From positions 284,828 to 348,827 of the forward strand of contig KN817550.1 in NCBI GenBank assembly GCA_000827495.1: a DNA stretch of 64,000 nt, read 5' to 3'. Both the position numbers and the translations under genes were made by a program. The number at the start of each line of letters is the position of its first letter. Positions within the stretch are counted from its first letter, which is position 1. Source of the DNA: Hypholoma sublateritium FD-334 SS-4. Its lineage: Eukaryota; Basidiomycota; Agaricomycetes; Agaricales; Strophariaceae. The notes under the pieces were generated by a model, which was given only the letters and a program-made list of their open reading frames with translations, ran no database searches and was not told where the DNA came from. Positions 61,634 through 64,000 of the stretch are shown here, piece after piece.

Positions 61634-63729
61634 TTATGACTGCCCAGACTGCCGGCCCAGGATCCATTCGCTCGGAGGCTTCCCCGACTGCTTTGCCTCG
61701 ACTGATAATGTTTCCCATACCTAAAGTAAACAAATAATGTAAGAAGGTATCGGCGTATCGCAAAGTGGGCTAGGATAACTCACCNGCTTTGCCTCTGCCG
61801 AAAGACCGTCATAATAAGTGCTAAATTCATCGGTACTTCCCTTTGAGTTTGAAATGGCCCAGTCAAGTGCACAAAGGTTTCTTCATACAAAGAGGTCAGA
61901 GTGGTGTATACAAAGCGGAACATGTACCAATACCTGGCTGTGAAACTCGTCTTACTAGGGCGCATTTTTGATGCTCCTGTGCGGGGCCGTTTGACAGGTG
62001 CAGGCTGCGTAGCCTGCAAGTTGTCGGGAATCGGTGGAGGACATGATTCAACGACGTTTGGAAAACCCATGGTACCNAAGTGTGGAGGCGGAGGCGGCAC
62101 AAATTGCTCCTCATTGCCCTTGGCAAGAGGATTAGTAATCTATGAGTTGAAAGCAATCAAACAATAGCTTTATTAGCACAGCGATCAAGAGATAAATTTA
62201 CGATGGACATACCGTGAAGTTGCAGTCCAGCGCTTTGGGACGTAGAAATGTAGGATCGTACATCACAGTCCCAAGCTGATGATCTTGCACCACAGAACTT
62301 CCCTGTTGTAGGACTGGATGTTATTACTCAGTGAAAGGATGGGTAGAAGTAGCATACTGGCGCTGTGCTGAGGGGCCTGATAGGAGTGTTTGGGATTATG
62401 TTGACATTTGGTACTTGGTGCTGGTATAAAGTATTTGTCAGAGAGTACNATTCGGTGGGAAGAACACCGTGCTACCTCAAAAACGANGGGGGTTGAAGGA
62501 ACTGGGATATCCAAATCTTTCTGTCGCTTGTCGGGTTCCTCAACCGACGACAATCGACGAGACCTTTTCTTCGCGGCGGCGTTGGGCTCCGGTTCGTACC
62601 CCTTCCCCTTCTTCTGCTTCTTCAGCCAGGTAACCTTCCATCCCGGAAACGTGTCAATTGCTATTTGTTCAGCCTTCCAGTCTAGGTCGCAGTATTGAAG
62701 CTCTTCAAAGCGTGATGCCATTTCGTTGAAGAATAACCTGCGATTTATAANGTCAACCTCCCCCCAAGTTGAGAACAGATTCCCTTTTGTGGCAAAGCTA
62801 ACAAAGACAGCCCGAGCATGGTTTCNGATGTCTCGTGAGCGATGTCCGCTGATAACATTTCCATCTTTATCCTGAATATAACGCATTGCTACATTGATTC
62901 CAGCGCGAGACCGACCTTGACNGCGTTTGGCGCCCGGTGCAGGGGATATGGGCCGTATATCCTCACTGGTCTCGCCCTCTACCTCCATGTCCATTTCCTC
63001 CTCATCGTTCTCGTTCTCCGCCTTTGCAGGTAAGTCCATAATACGGTCTGCCGATGCAGAGACCCATTGATGTCTGAACCAATAGTCAATTTGTTTGAAG
63101 TCTTCGTGATTGAGCTTTGGANGCTCCGCCTCGGTATGAATAGGCACTCGATCAAGCAGGAGATTGTACGCTGACCTGGTATTATCAATGAGGTGGGNGC
63201 AAAAATAGTATTGCCAGACGTACTGAAGCNTTTCAAACTTGGCTTTCCATACCATCGTTTGCTTCAACAGTTCGGCGTTCTCCCGTTCAAGAACATGACG
63301 GGGTTTTTCGTACACTGTACCTTGCCGTGGCCAGTCCAAATCCGACGATGACCAGCTCTGTATATAGTACATTAATTTAACTTCAAATAGCTTCCGCGCA
63401 GCAGCGGTACGTACCATCCTTGATGCTGCAGCACTAAAAGGCCTAGAGTAATGACTGCCCGAGCCCTCCATGCTTTCGACACTTGATCCTACTGCCGTTG
63501 AAGGAAACTGAGGGCCATTTGACGCAGCTCCAAAGGAATTTTGACCATTTGCCAGGGGGATAGAATTGAAGGGCGCNTTATTAGAGGGATAAAAGCTGGG
63601 GATTGGACTTGGCATGCGACTACCTCNGCTGGATGTGTCGAAGCCTGTAAACCTCCCTGCATCCATGGAAGGAAGGGCGTAGTTACTTGACAAGGCTGGG
63701 CCNCTGGCATTCAGAACATCGGGTGACAT
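61634..63729 (-). CDS. Uncharacterised basidiomycete protein, interrupted by ambiguous bases
   Basis: Several exons give about 550 residues. The start MSPDVLNA leads a Ser/Pro/Asn-rich N-terminal region, then SWSSSDLDWPRQGTVYEKPR and a likely coiled coil (HVLERENAELLKQTMVWKAK), LNHEDFKQIDYWFRHQWVSA, an acidic stretch (ENDEEEMDMEVEGE), NVAMRYIQDKDGNVISGHRS, ARAVFVSFATKGNLFSTWGE and AIDTFPGWKVTWLKKQKKGK with a basic cluster (KKRSRRL). Short 3' exons end GKPPSEWILGRQSGQS. I do not recognise a family; the basic clusters and low-complexity ends suggest a nuclear protein. Thirteen of the window's 14 N bases fall inside the span, so a few residues are unknown. Confidence 0.65.
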
Positions 63730-64000
63730 AATAACTATATTTAAAGTCCGCGCTTACAACAGTGTACAAGAGTATATACCTACAACAATTTCGAACGTTC
63801 GGAGACAGCACATGGATCGAGCAAGACGANGACAAAAAAAAGAAGCACACACATACTATACCACAAGGTTGACCAGGCGCCGATCGTGTCAGGGCCGCAA
63901 GAAATGTAGCCTGGAATTAATCAATCTCGTTTGGACGAGGATTGCCCAGTTTCTGCTGATACCGTGAACTGAGTGTCCAAGACGACGATCCGTCGGGACC
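63730..64000. other. Upstream region, possible start of a divergent Zn2Cys6-like gene
   Basis: From an ATG at 63813 the plus strand reads MDRARR (one N) QKKEAHTYYTTRLTRRRS followed by CQGRKKCS. RRRSCxGxxKKCS resembles the first half of a fungal Zn2Cys6 cluster, but one expected cysteine is absent, and the window ends before the rest. Weak. Confidence 0.2.

Noticed and set aside
63813..63910. Zn2Cys6 transcription factor start
   Set aside because: Only a partial cluster with a missing cysteine is visible before the window ends, so it is not called as a gene.

Overview
The window is nuclear DNA from a filamentous basidiomycete, most likely an agaricomycete (mushroom or polypore lineage). Genes are packed on both strands and split by many introns of about 45-80 nt with GT...AG ends. 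The proteins are fungal and several are lineage-typical: a spermidine synthase fused to saccharopine dehydrogenase, a many-HAMP group III hybrid histidine kinase, a DUF6593-like protein, F-box-like leucine-rich proteins and a Kre9/Knh1-type secreted protein. The lower-rank assignment is inference. All gene models are hand-spliced from splice consensus, frame continuity and family motifs; no alignment was run.

Layout. 1-2.1 kb: 3' part of a TMEM184/Ost-alpha membrane protein. 2.3-3.9 kb: secreted PI-PLC X-domain protein with a GPI-like tail. 4.7-5.3 kb: alkyltransferase-like DNA repair protein. 6.1-7.8 kb: kinase-less, HAMP-only paralog of the next gene. 8.9-14.5 kb: 22-exon group III hybrid histidine kinase. 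14.8-15.7 kb: methyltransferase. 16.4-18.0 kb: TPR-CCCH zinc-finger protein. 18.6-19.3 kb: two-TM cysteine-rich protein. 19.7-21.1 kb: second PI-PLC-like gene. 21.6-22.3 kb: DUF6593-like protein. 22.7-24.0 kb: HMG-box transcription factor. 24-28 kb: sparse, with one weak small gene. 28-30.5 kb: SPE3-LYS9 fusion. 30.9-33.5 kb: MFS sugar/polyol transporter. 34.6-36.4 kb: farnesyltransferase beta subunit. 37.3-37.5 kb: relic of a NACHT P-loop. 38.2-38.8 kb: small Kre9/Knh1-like secreted protein. 40.5-44.0 kb: large PLP-dependent amino-acid decarboxylase. 45.2-50.5 kb: tandem pair of quinate/hexose-type MFS transporters. 51.2-52.1 kb: small secreted protein. 52.6-57.0 kb: head-to-head pair of paralogous F-box-like proteins. 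57.3-58.2 kb: ricin-B-fold lectin. 59.3-60.3 kb: uncharacterised protein. 60.6-61.5 kb: broken F-box gene. 61.6-63.7 kb: uncharacterised basidiomycete protein in a stretch holding all 14 ambiguous bases of the window.

Themes. Osmosensing (group III kinase), pheromone-related functions (farnesyltransferase beta, HMG box), lipid cleavage (two PI-PLCs) and nutrient uptake (three MFS transporters) sit in a core-like region up to about 51 kb. From 52 to 61.5 kb the content turns accessory: duplicated F-box genes, a lectin, a pseudogene and an inverted repeat. The most unusual item is the HAMP-only paralog directly upstream of the full kinase on the same strand. Its 411-codon frame is open across nine exons whose boundaries match the kinase gene, with one HAMP unit removed exactly and the catalytic half missing, so it could be an expressed partner or modulator of the kinase rather than debris.
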